Positions 24,603-35,299 of a stretch of DNA of 64,000 bases are shown in pieces. Source of the DNA: Dermatophagoides farinae (lineage: Eukaryota > Arthropoda > Arachnida > Sarcoptiformes > Pyroglyphidae); the NCBI RefSeq assembly GCF_024713945.1, contig NC_134679.1, positions 1,431,001 through 1,495,000 of the forward strand, in the 5' to 3' direction. The notes under the pieces are model-generated. The model was not told the origin of the DNA, searched no databases, and saw only the letters and a program-made list of their open reading frames with translations. The translations under genes and the position numbers were made by a program. Each line of letters starts with the position of its first letter. Position 1 is the stretch's first letter.

Positions 24603-25322
24603 ATGTGCCGGTATCATGGAAACGAAAATCAATATTCACAACAATCATCATCACCATCATCACCATCATCATCATTACCGCGAATTTTACAAGCATTAAT
24701 ACGTATGGAAAGAAAAGCAGAAAATGATTATCACCTAATTCAATCTCGTCTGGTACAAATTAAAGAAATGGAAAGCATTCTAAACAAATTGATTGTCACA
24801 CATATCGATTCAGATAATTATGTTGATTATCTATTCAAACGTGCCGAACAATTGAGCGGACATTTAGAAACATATGAGAATATTATTGGAAAAATCGATA
24901 TTGGTGAACCGATACGAAAGAATTTCAAACAAATTTCCTTTGAATTTATTGAATATTTAAAACGTAAAATTGAATTCAAATCCGTATGGATTGAAAGTAT
25001 GGAACTAATTGAAATGGGTAGACAAACGATTAAAGAAAAGGTTATGAAATTGGATGATTTCAAACAAACGATTGATGATGCTTACGAAAATGGTGAATAT
25101 TTTCGTTTAAGTGAACAGAAAACTGAATTTGATCAACAACTTGATCAAATGAATAATTTAGTGGATAATTGTTTTCAAAGTGGCCAACAATCCAAAGAAT
25201 TGAGCTCAATATTGCATGATAAATTAACAGAATTAGAGTCAAATTTTCAACATATTGTACGTGAATCAATGGATAAAATTAATGATATTAAACGAACATC
25301 GGCTAGAATCACTACCTGTTGA
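24603..25322 (+). CDS. Uncharacterised coiled-coil protein
   Basis: A single uninterrupted frame of 239 residues. Not recognised. After a Ser/Pro/Gln-rich N-terminus (about residues 1-27, from a CATCAC repeat read as SSPSSP), nearly everything is predicted helical with heptad-like spacing: ERKAENDYHLIQSRLVQIKE, LFKRAEQLSGHLETYENI, FEFIEYLKRKIEFKSVWIES, SEQKTEFDQQLDQMNNLVDN and LHDKLTELESNFQHIV. Lengths and helix breaks recall spectrin-like or adaptor coiled coils, but there is no diagnostic motif, signal peptide or membrane segment. The chosen start is the first in-frame ATG after a stop at about 24570; later Met residues (for example within IRMERK) are possible. The codon pattern and clean length argue that it is a real gene. 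Confidence 0.6.
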   Translation: MCRYHGNENQYSQQSSSPSSPSSSLPRILQALIRMERKAENDYHLIQSRLVQIKEMESILNKLIVTHIDSDNYVDYLFKRAEQLSGHLETYENIIGKIDIGEPIRKNFKQISFEFIEYLKRKIEFKSVWIESMELIEMGRQTIKEKVMKLDDFKQTIDDAYENGEYFRLSEQKTEFDQQLDQMNNLVDNCFQSGQQSKELSSILHDKLTELESNFQHIVRESMDKINDIKRTSARITTC

Positions 25323-25667
25323 TCATCTGTATTCTGTAATCTTTGATGATGATGATTTTTTTTACAGTTTTGAAATTTTGAATGAAAAATTTGTTTTTGT
25401 TTTTTTTTAAATTCATAAATAAACAAAAATTTATTTTATCCTATTTTTAATTTTGAGGTGTGATCATTGTAGATTTAGTAGACAGTGCAATGTTGTTGCC
25501 CTTAGCAATCACATGATTAATACCAATGGTAACCAAATTGGTATGGTAAATTTTTGTCTTTTATGTATACATGGTAGTCATAATAATGTTTTTTTTTTTA
25601 ATATTTTCAGTTGACATCGATTTACTTATTACTCACATGATTACGAAAAAAAAAATTGCAATGAACA
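25323..25667. other. Intergenic between the coiled-coil gene and the first surface-protein paralogue
   Basis: AATAAA near 25419 fits the end of the upstream transcript. The rest is AT-rich; a possible splice acceptor (TTTTCAG) ends at 25611, suggesting a 5' UTR exon for the next gene. Confidence 0.5.
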
Positions 25668-25697
25668 ATGTTTCAATTTATTTATCATCAACAATTG

Positions 25698-28412
25698 ATG
25701 AAAACATTCATTTTCATCATTATAAATATCAATTCAATTATTTTGGCCATATCAATGACACCGGAACAATATCGCCAATTAATAATGAATCATTGTTATA
25801 ATCGTACTGAATATCGTGAACCATTAATACTTGGTCAAACCAAACCAATTGGAATGACTATTGATTATTTTGTAACATTAACAGAAAAATTGGAACAATA
25901 TTATCCTCAACTAGATACAAAACAAATGATAACACTTATTTTGAAAAGGTTTGATTGATTTTATTATTAATAATAATCATTCATCATAATTCATATATCA
26001 TAGATTTCATTATGATGGTATACGTAATCTAGGTCATGAAGAATATTTTCAACAGATTCGTTATCCACAAATGCAACAAGAAAATGAAGTATTTCGTCGA
26101 CAAATGAATGAAATGTTATTCCAGGATCGAATGGCTAAAATGGATAGTTTACCACCGTTTTCAGAAGATGTTTTTACAGAAAATGAAAAATGTGCCATGT
26201 ATTTCATGATGTCACATACGGTCAACAAAACGGCAGTTGATAAGTAAAAAAAAAAATTTTTTTCCCATCAATTCAAACAATGGTAATTGTTTTTTTTTTT
26301 GGAAAATTACAGTTATGGTAATCAAGTTGTCAAAGAATTTGGCATCGTTAGCCTTATGAATGATGATAATCTGGCCATATCGTTGAATTATGTTCTTCTT
26401 GGTATAGCGGCCGCTTTATATGATGTACCATTATTGACATTTGTCAATGATAGAGATCAGCTAGAAATTGATCCATTATATGCTGTAACTTTATCGGATA
26501 AATTGGCCATTTCAGCATTGGAAAGTATTGAAAATTATGATAGCATGTTTGGTTCACAAGGACATTGGAATTCAACGTATTGTCAAAGTGAATATCTAAT
26601 AACTGATCGAAATAATCGTCATGTGGTCACCATGTCCGAAATTAATGGCGGTATTGATGGATGGATAATTGGAAATAAATTATCATCACAAAAAGGTCGT
26701 ATATTTCGAACATTGAAACTGAGCACAATAATCGATCGATATTATTCACATGATGGTCTTTCAATTGATTGTGGTATTTGTAAAGTGGATTTTTTTCCAG
26801 AAAATTTTATCGACAATCTATACAGAACGGCACGTGGTTATGCATTTTATTGGAATAGAAATTTTTTACATGAAAATTTTGAATATGAAAGAATCGATGG
26901 ATTTGTACGTACAATGACGGATATTTTTCGACAATTCATTGTCAAATCAAATACACTTAAACATGCTGGTAAGTTATTATAATAATCACATTCTATGTGA
27001 TAAATATAATGAAATTTTTTTTTTTTTTTTTTAGAATGTTCAAGAATCAGTCAATATCGTAAGATTGATATGCAAATCGAAACAAAAAGTGATCTATATA
27101 TTATGATTGATAATAATGCTCATGAATATTACAAATATCATCTAGAAGCTATAACAAAATTATTGGTTAAATTAAAAAGTTTAAATTCATTAGGACGAAT
27201 AACTATAATGGTGAATGCATTACAAGGATATGATTCTGAACATATATCGAACAAAGGTGATGATTTACGTTTATCATTACATCTTTTGGCTTATAATACA
27301 ACATCCATACAGAAAGCTACATGTCGTTTAGCATGGTATAATTATCGTGAAACAACAATAAATAGTAAAAAAACATTGCTTTACAATTTAATGGATTTTT
27401 TCCAACGTGATAGCATCATCACTGATTACAATGAATGGACATTCGAAAAATTTCCTATGGTTTTCATTGAAATCGAATAGTTATGAAAAATTAATTGAAC
27501 GTGATCGTGCCTATTATTATCAATATAGATGGAATTTATTATATTATCTAAATATACGAATGTTTTTCCTATCAACATTTGATCAACATATTGATGATGA
27601 TCTTAGCCAAATGGTTATCAACAAAGGTGATTGGTTCCGTGTGAATGCCATAAATTATATGGATGAAATTACAGTGGATAAATTGGTACAACGAATAATG
27701 CAAACACCGATACCAATGCGTATAGATAATAATGATTGTCAACAACAAAAAAATGGAACAACATTTGATCAGAAATTTTTAGTAGGTAAAAATCGTAAAC
27801 AATATTGGGTACTATATCCAAAATATTTTCTCAATAGTCGATTGATTCATTTTAAAGTAAGTCATCAAATAATAATAATGTAAAGACCAACAATCAATCT
27901 ATTTTCTATTCTATATGTTTAAAGTTTCATTCTGGATTCGGTCGTATGCGTATCTGTCTTGGGCGTTATCTATTTCCGGAAACTAATTATACACAATGTA
28001 GAGAATCGAATATAAATGATGAAATGATTGAATTTATAATTGCACATCCATGTCGATGGAATGTGATTGAAACATGTCTGCCAATATATTTTACCGTAAT
28101 CAGTAAAGATGATATGAATGTTAACAATAATAATAACCAGCAACCAAATAAATGTTATTATTTACATTCGGATGGAAAATTCGTTGAAGGTAAATAAATA
28201 GAGCCACTTAGAATGATTAAAATTAATCCCCTCTCATAATTCATTCAAATCAAGATGTATGTACCTCAAGAATGGATACAATATGGACAATATCAGTGGA
28301 TGGTATGACTTGTACGGAAAATAATTGTAAAAATGTTTTACCTAATTATTGGAATTCATTATCATTATTTATCATCGTTTTGATTGTAATGAAATTTTTA
28401 TCTTTTTTGTAA
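25698..28412 (+). CDS. Secreted/GPI-type surface protein, paralogue A of a tandem pair
   Basis: Exons: 25698-25948, 26004-26243, 26313-26968, 27035-27856, 27925-28189 and 28255-28412; about 796 residues once one extra base is discounted. The start could also be the in-frame ATG at 25668, but the one at 25698 opens a clean signal peptide (KTFIFIIININSIILA). The C-terminus is a hydrophobic tail (LSLFIIVLIVMKFLSFL) with no cytoplasmic residues after it, as in GPI-anchor signals. Blocks shared with the downstream gene: LILGQTKPIGM, LILKRFHYDGIR, IDPLYAVTLSDKL, GHWNSTYCQSEYL, EINGGIDGWIIG, DRYYSHDGLSIDCGICK. A vWA-like stretch follows (DLYIMIDNNAHEY). Not recognised by name; I believe related uncharacterised proteins occur in other arthropods. 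The frame shifts by one base at about 27478, where the upstream frame hits TAG, yet homology to the paralogue continues on both sides: either an assembly error or a recent lesion. Confidence 0.75.
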
Positions 28413-29003
28413 ATAAAAAAAAAACACTACACTACAGATGATTCATTGAAATATTGATCAATAGTGGTTAATTGTACGCCCAATTATTATCTGATTTTCA
28501 ACTGGGACTGTGTATGAGCAATTTTTTTTCCCTCGATTGCAAACATATTACACACGCACATGCATCCAGAAGTATTTTTTTTCTGGTTTGTCTGTTGGAT
28601 AATAACCATAGAAATAAAATAGGTGTGGATGAATGGATCATAATCCTAAAAAAAAAAAAAAAAATTTCTTCCATTTTAATCATCATATCGATAGTATTGT
28701 CAATTTTATATTGTTAAATGCAATTTACTATTGTTGTTATCGTTGTTGTAATGTCGTCAAATGACGGCAGTCATGGTTTCAACGATATATGGCAACCACC
28801 ATCAAAATACACAATGTGTGTGTGTGTGTGTGTGTAGAAATTAAAAAAGCGGGTATGATGATTTTCTGTTTGAATGCAAGGACAGCTTTCTATAGAGCCA
28901 ACACATTTATAATATTTACACCATAATCATCCATTCATTCATTCAGACAACACAAAAAGAAATTTTTTTTTGTTTTTTGTTTTTTTTTTTGTTTTTGGTC
29001 ACA
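28413..29003. other. Intergenic between tandem paralogues
   Basis: Polyadenylation-type AATAAA directly after the stop of paralogue A, a CGCCCAATTATTA motif at 28477-28489, a TATCGATA near 28687, and a (TG)n near 28815-28836. No gene. Confidence 0.6.
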
Positions 29004-31873
29004 ATGAATTTCATTCAAATAAATTTCATTGTTATCATATCAATCATCTGTGTGAATGGCATTTCTGTACCAGTTGGACACTATGATCTGATAAAATTAC
29101 GTTGTTTTAATCGTTCAAGATCGACCGGAAATGAATTAATACTTGGCCAAAATGAACCGATTGGTATTTCGATGGATAATTTAATTTCGATGATTGAAAA
29201 ATTTGAAAAATTAAATCCAATTTATAAGCCGGAAAAAGTGATTGAAATTTTTTTGAAAAGATTTCATTTGGATGGCGTAAGATTTGATGGAATGGAAAAC
29301 ATTCCCAGTGAAATACAGATGCATCAATCAAAAGTAATCAATGCCATTCTTGGTAACAATCATGAATCATATTCGGATCCATTTCCTGAACATCAATTTA
29401 CTGAAGATGAAAAATGTAATTTATTTTTTACAATTTCACATTGTATAAATGATACGGCAACGGCAAATGAAAATCAATTAAATATTGTCACCATAAATGA
29501 GCCACCTATGGCAAGAATGGGCGCACCTAATTTAAATGTTGCACCACCATCAATACGTGATATGGGTAATGAAATACCGTTGATAACGACTACTGAAGAA
29601 TCGAATGATAAAAAATCTGAATCCAAAATTAAGGTGCCCAAACGAACTAAAAGAGAAATCAGGTTAGTTTTGAATACACTTAAAAATTGATTTATTATTT
29701 TCATGACAAATGTAGAAAAACAAAAAAACCAAGAGAATATGGTGTGGCCAGTTTTCTTTCGTCACGTACTAATCCCATCAGTACGAATCGTGTTCTATTG
29801 GGATTATTTGTTGGATTTGCCAATCCCAAACCACCAAAAGTAATGGATGTAATCAAAAAACTAGAAAAACGACCATTAGAAAATGAACTTAATAATAAAG
29901 AAATTGATCCGCTTTTAGCTGTAACATTGGCCGATTTATATGGTGTTAATACCGATGGAATGATCAATAATGATGATGGAAAAAATATTTTCGGTGCTAA
30001 TGGTGCATGGAACAGTACTGTTTGTCATACAAAATTTGTATTAGATTCAGATCAAGGACTTTGGGGAACTTTGGCTGAATTTCGTGGTGGCCTCGATGGT
30101 TATAATATTGGTATCATGATGAATTCAATGCTCAAAGTATTCCCAAACATAACGGCAAGTCAAGCATTACGTTTTTATTATTCAAAACCAGGATTATCAC
30201 CGAATTCTGGTATTTGTAATCGCCATATTCATATTGATACATCATTAAATGATGATTTAGTGGAAGAAGCAAGAAAATTTCTAACAATTTGGAATAACTA
30301 TATTTATGATAATATTTATGATCAAACACGTGTTGATGGTTATATTTATTCATTGAAAGAATCCGTAATGAATGTGATGAAAAAAGCATCCACACAGAAT
30401 GAAGAGGAAAAAAATCTATGCTATGAAACCATTACGAATAATATTAAAGAACAACAATGTGAAACAATGGCAAATACATTTTTCATATTGGACATAAGTC
30501 AAACTTGTAATAATCAAAATAATCGTCAAGATTATCAGCTTTGTTTAAAACAGGCAACATATGTAAATGAATTGACCAAAAATATGCGTATGATGAAACG
30601 AAATTCTGGCTCCATTTCTGTGCTATATAATGCACGACCTGTTGAGAATCCAACATTGGTTGATGATTATATGAAACCAATCAATACATCATTATATTCG
30701 GTTGCATATAATTCAACATCATCAGAATGTACATCTTGTAAAGCAATTTATGGTGATACAAGTAAGAAAATCAAGAAAAAAAAGAGATTTTTTTTTGTTG
30801 AAATTCATCATCATCAAATTGATTTTAATTTCAATGTTTTTGTTTTCTCGAAACAGTGGCCAAACAAATAATCAATGATCGTGTAGAAATGTTTCAACAG
30901 GTCAATAATATGATTGAACAATTTGATTCGATTTACGCAAATCAAACAGGTGTTCCAAGTAAATTAATATTCTGGTTTGATTATGGAACATTACAATCGA
31001 TACCTACGGATACGATACAGCATAGGCGATATGAACGATTATATCGTCAATTGATATTTAATACAAGAAATTCAGGATTTTATTCGTTTGCCACTAATAC
31101 TACAACCTTGAGTGATGTTATTCGTGATGCAACACATTTGATTCAAATTAGTAAAAATAGTTTTGGCGATTCAAATGTGGTGAAAAATCTAAATCAACAA
31201 TTATGTCAATCACCACAAATATTTCAATATCCTGAATGTAAAATACGACCATCAGAAAATTCTGTATATCGTGGATTTATTTCACCTAATTATAAACAAT
31301 ATTGGGCTATGTATTCGGAATATTTTCTAAAAAGTTTTCATATTGAATTACGTGTAAGTAGTATTTGAGAATTTGTAATTTGATGATGATGATGATGATG
31401 AAAACAAAAAATGATTTCATTTTCATGTCTAGTTCCGTACTGAAGAATCGCAGATGAAAGTTTGTTTTGATCGTGTTGCAATGCCGGAAAATAATGAAGA
31501 AAATTGCAAGATTAATAAAGATCCTAAAGAAGATATTGTAGTGAATATCAATAATCCATGTAAAGGATATAGCACTGATAATTGTCCACCATTCTTTTTC
31601 ACCATAAGCCTTTATAATCCACCATTAGTACATAAACATTGTACAGGTATGTATTGTGAAATTTTTAGGTTTTTGATTTTTTTTTCACTTGAATTTTATT
31701 TTTTATTAATACTTCCTATTTTAGATGCCGATTGTAAAAATATCAATCAATTTGCTTGGTATTTCACCCATAAAGGTGTTTCCTGTAACAATGCCAATAT
31801 GATAAAAATTTCATCATTTTTCATAATCATTACAGCCATATTTGCCAATATTTTTTCCAACAGATTGTTCTAA
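29004..31873 (+). CDS. Secreted/GPI-type surface protein, paralogue B of a tandem pair
   Basis: Exons: 29004-29662, 29716-30761, 30857-31353, 31433-31646 and 31725-31873; 854 residues, frame intact throughout. The signal peptide is MNFIQINFIVIISIICVNG. Conserved blocks match paralogue A: LILGQNEPIGISMD, IFLKRFHLDGVRFDG, IDPLLAVTLADLYG, GAWNSTVCHTKFVL, EFRGGLDGYNIGIM, LRFYYSKPGLSPNSGICN. A vWA-like region starts at NTFFILDISQTC (a DxSxT pattern), with later strands KLIFWFDYG and SGFYSFAT. A paired-basic site (PKRTKR) near residue 218 could be a furin site; paralogue A lacks it. About ten NxS/T sites and many cysteines fit an extracellular protein. The tail ISSFFIIITAIFANIFSNRLF fits a GPI signal or a C-terminal anchor. 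Function unknown. An intron equivalent to A's second (after exon 2) is missing, so exon structure has diverged. Confidence 0.78.
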
Positions 31874-32088
31874 ATTTGATTTTTTTTATCATGAAATTAA
31901 TAAATAAATAAATGAAAAATTATTTTATTATTTAAACAAAATTCGATTTTATTTCTCGTAGTTGACACTAGATGACGTGAGCATTTCATCTGTTCATCTG
32001 TTTACAACGGTTTTTTTTTTACTGTCTCTAATCGGTTTTTCCGAACAAATTAATAAAAAAAAACACATTTGTTTTTCTTTTGTTTTCA
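31874..32088. promoter_or_regulatory. Short intergenic region with a CRE-like site
   Basis: After AATAAATAAATAAA at about 31899-31912 (3' end of paralogue B) there is a TGACGTGA motif near 31972, resembling an ATF/CREB-family site, about 260 bases before the FUN14 start codon. Regulatory role inferred from position only. Confidence 0.3.
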
Positions 32089-32151
32089 AGCAATGTCACG
32101 AAGTATTTTACTCTGAATTAGAACAATTAATGATGGCAATTCCTAACGATA
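32089..32151 (+). other. Candidate upstream exon of the FUN14-domain gene
   Basis: Bounded by an acceptor (TTTTCAAG) and a donor (GTATGA), with a 59-base intron to a strong acceptor ending at 32210. Joined, the frame continues into the FUN14 protein: an extra N-terminus including MMAIPND then NFISFTH before the Met at 32231. The exon also reads EVFYSELEQL, containing a Tyr-x-x-Leu, which is reminiscent of the LC3-interacting motif of FUNDC1 (YEVL). It may instead be simply 5' UTR. Confidence 0.35.
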
Positions 32152-32230
32152 GTATGAATCTTTGATTTTGTTTTGATTATTGTAAAATTTAATCTATTTT
32201 TTTTTCTAAGATTTCATTTCTTTCACGCAC

Positions 32231-32705
32231 ATGGGAAAACCGAATAAAGATAAAAATGTTGCCAAAACTGGCAACAACAATGATGATGTTCCGGATTTTT
32301 TCAAACGTTTTTTCAATGATTTAAAAAAATCTTCAAATTCTAAACAATTAATGGCCGGAGCTATGGGTGGTGTCGTTTCTGGTTATTTGGCTGCAAAATT
32401 TGGTAAATTAGCTGCTATTGCTGTCGGTGGTAGTATGCTTGTTATACAGGTAATGTTTTGTTTATTTTGTCTCTCACTTATTTATGATTTTTATCATCGA
32501 TAAATAGATAGCACAATACAATGGATATATTGAGATTGATTGGAAAAAAGTCAATCAAGATGTTCAGGTGGTAAAGAAATCTATGGACAAGAATAAATCA
32601 CAACTACCGGTAGTTGGACAAAATATTCGAAAATTTATCACCGAAAATGCAGTGTTGGCCGGTGGATTTGCGTCCGGATTTTTGATTGGATTTGCTTGGG
32701 CCTAA
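32231..32705 (+). CDS. FUNDC1: FUN14-domain mitochondrial outer-membrane protein (FUNDC1/2-like)
   Basis: Two exons, 32231-32449 and 32508-32705, code 138 residues. The FUN14 domain shows the glycine-rich first helix (QLMAGAMGGVVSGYLAAKFGKLAAIAVGGSMLV), the IAQYNGYIEIDWKKVNQD block, and the final glycine-rich helix (NAVLAGGFASGFLIGFAWA) that ends the family. FUNDC1 is a mitophagy receptor of the outer mitochondrial membrane, and also acts in ER-mitochondria contacts. The classic LIR tyrosine motif is not in the conventional N-terminus (MGKPNKDKNVAK...), but a Tyr-x-x-Leu lies in a candidate upstream exon. FUNDC1 versus FUNDC2 cannot be decided from the sequence alone. Confidence 0.88.
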
Positions 32706-33515
32706 TTATCTATCTTTATTCGAGCAAAAAAATCTAATCCAAGTTCATATATAGTATATAAAATTATCAACATCAAACATAGAATTGAACAACAACAACA
32801 ACAAAATGATGATAGTCCGTTGCTATTCCATTTATTGTTCCACTGTAAATCTGTATTCTAAATTATAATTATCATTTAATTTTGAAAAAAATCTATCTAT
32901 TTATGATCTAATCTAATCTAAATAAGATTAGAATGTAAATTTTTTTATATTAAAAAAAATTGAGTTTATACGTTGTAATCAATAATTCAACGTATAAACT
33001 GGAAAAAATTATGATGTTTAGCGTCATCATCAATATAACAATGTTATTAAAAGCACATAGCAGCTGAGTTTGGTAATAATAATGATGATGATGATGATTT
33101 ATTTATTTTCTTTTTATTAGAGGTACGTTGGATACAGGATAAAAAATTAAAATTTTTTTTTTGTTTTGTTTGTTGTAGTTGTGGGTTGATCATTATCAAA
33201 ACAATCTATTCGTCGTCATTATTATCACCATCACCGCCAGTGTTTTTACCAAGAGAAGAAAATAACACCAGTCAACAAAATTACAAAAAAAAAATCAAAG
33301 ATAGAAAAGAAGAAATTGATTTGACTAAATCTAATTTTGTAATTTGATCGATTATTCATATTTGATGTCAAATGGTCGTCGTCGAATGACGTTCCAATCG
33401 ACAATAAACAAATAAATCTCTAATTATCATCAATCATAAACCTGTGATTTTTTTTGTTTCTTTAAAAAAAAAATAATTTTTAATCATCGAAATAAATATA
33501 CACCCTATATTCAAA
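32706..33515. other. Intergenic
   Basis: 3' flank of the FUN14 gene and 5' flank of WDFY2. A pair TTTATACGTTGTAAT...TTCAACGTATAAACT at about 32965-32999 forms an imperfect inverted repeat (ACGTATAAA arms), possibly a hairpin in the 3' UTR. No gene. Confidence 0.5.
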
Positions 33516-35299
33516 ATGACCACAGAGATCAAAGCATATTATAAGAATGCAAAAATTCAATTATTGAGTAAATTAGAAGGACATCAGGATATAGTGAATG
33601 CAGCTGTTATCATTCCACGTGATGATGGTGTCATCAGTATCAGTGAAGACAAGTAAGAAGATGATATTTTTTTTTTTTTGCTTTACATATTCTGACAACA
33701 GTCTTCATCTTTCTTCCCCTCCCCAAAAAAAAAAAAAACAAACAAACAGAACCTTACGAATTTGGTTGAAACGTGATCGTGGTACTTATTGGCCTTCAGT
33801 ATGTCATGTTCTTCCAGGTAAATTCAATTGAAATTTTGTATGACTATATTCTGTATATCTGGAATTTTTTCGTTTAAAAAAATAATAGCACCAATTTCTT
33901 CGATGGATTATAATCATCAAACAAAACGTTTATTCGTTGGACTTGATAATGGTTACATATCAGAATTTAGCGTTTCCGATGATTATAATCGAATTAAATC
34001 GGTTAAAAATTATGCCGCTCATCAGAATAGGATAAAAGGAATACTTTTTTCATTGGATACCGAATGGCTATTAAGTATTGGACGTGATAAATATTTTGTT
34101 TGGCATTGTGCTGAACGTGGACAACGTATTGGAGCTTATTTCTGTCAAAATTCTTGTACAGCTTTACAGTATGTGTTTGTTTGAAACATTTAAAAATTAC
34201 CCAAAAATCTAACGGTAAATTTTATTTCTAAAATAAAAAAATTAGGTTTGATCATCAATCTAAACATGCTTTTATTGGTGATTTAAATGGCCATATTGAA
34301 ATGATCAAATTGGAAAACAATTCCTATAAACCGGTAACTACATTAAAAGGTCATTCAGCACCAGTAAGGTGTCTGGCTTGGGATAGTGTCAATCAATTAC
34401 TATTTTCTGGTGGTGCAGATAAAATAATTATCTGCTGGGATATTGGTGGTAAAAAAGGAACAGCTTATGAACTACAAGGACATAGGTAAACATGTTGGAT
34501 TTTTTTTTCTGTTTTGTCATTTTTTAAAAATAAATTTTCCTATAGAAATTCCGTGACATCTTTATATTTTTCCAATACAAATCGTCATTTGATTTCAACA
34601 TCGGAAGATTATATGATTATTGCCTGGGACATGTCTTGTCAACGTAAAGAGGTATAAATTTGGTATTCTTGGATTTTCTCATCAAAAAATTGAATTTTAT
34701 TTTTATTTAGACACCTGATTGGGCTGAAAGTGATTTTTGTCAACGATGTCATCGGCCATTTTTCTGGAACATCAAAGCAATGTATAATCAAAAAACACTT
34801 GGTTATCGTCAGGTAAATTTTTTTTTTTTTTTTTTGATTTTGTCATCTTAAAATTTAATTAACTGTCAATCACGGTTTTCACACATATAGCATCATTGTC
34901 GTCTGTGTGGAAAAGCAATTTGCGATGATTGTAGCTTGAATCGATCAACATTACCAAAATATGGTTATGAATTTCCCGTTAGAGTATGCAATGATTGTTT
35001 TACTACAATTGAAGACGCTGAGTAAGTGAATAGAATTAAGATGATAAATAATTTTCTCAAACATTTTTTTTTCATTGTTGTTCAAACATTAGTCGAATTT
35101 CTTTAGCTAAATTTTATGATAGCAAACATTGTATAACCGATATGCATATTGATGAACCACATAATCTAATGATTACATCCGGTTTTGATCGTATTATCAA
35201 AGTAAGTGTATGAAATTGTCATTATGATATTCTTGAATATTAATTTTTGTTTTTGTTTATCAAAAGCTATGGGATATCAGTAGTCTTTTTGGTAATTAA
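33516..35299 (+). CDS. WDFY2: WD-repeat and FYVE-domain protein (WDFY2-like)
   Basis: WDFY2 is an early-endosomal PI3P-binding scaffold implicated in Akt and PKC-zeta signalling. Nine exons: 33516-33652, 33750-33817, 33889-34168, 34246-34485, 34546-34651, 34711-34812, 34891-35021, 35093-35201 and 35267-35299; 401 residues, the same as human WDFY2 within a residue or so. WD repeats include [43 protein letters not shown] and [13 protein letters not shown]. The FYVE finger is inserted between WD repeats 6 and 7: [11 protein letters not shown], then the signature [17 protein letters not shown] (about residues 298-314) and VRVCNDCF. The last repeat, [16 protein letters not shown], closes the propeller. 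All exon phases are consistent and no anomaly is seen. Confidence 0.95.

Noticed and set aside
27408-27480. A 73-base intron as the explanation for the frame change in paralogue A
   Set aside because: Signals are tolerable, but it would delete sequence aligned with FDSIYANQ...KLIFWFDYG in paralogue B.
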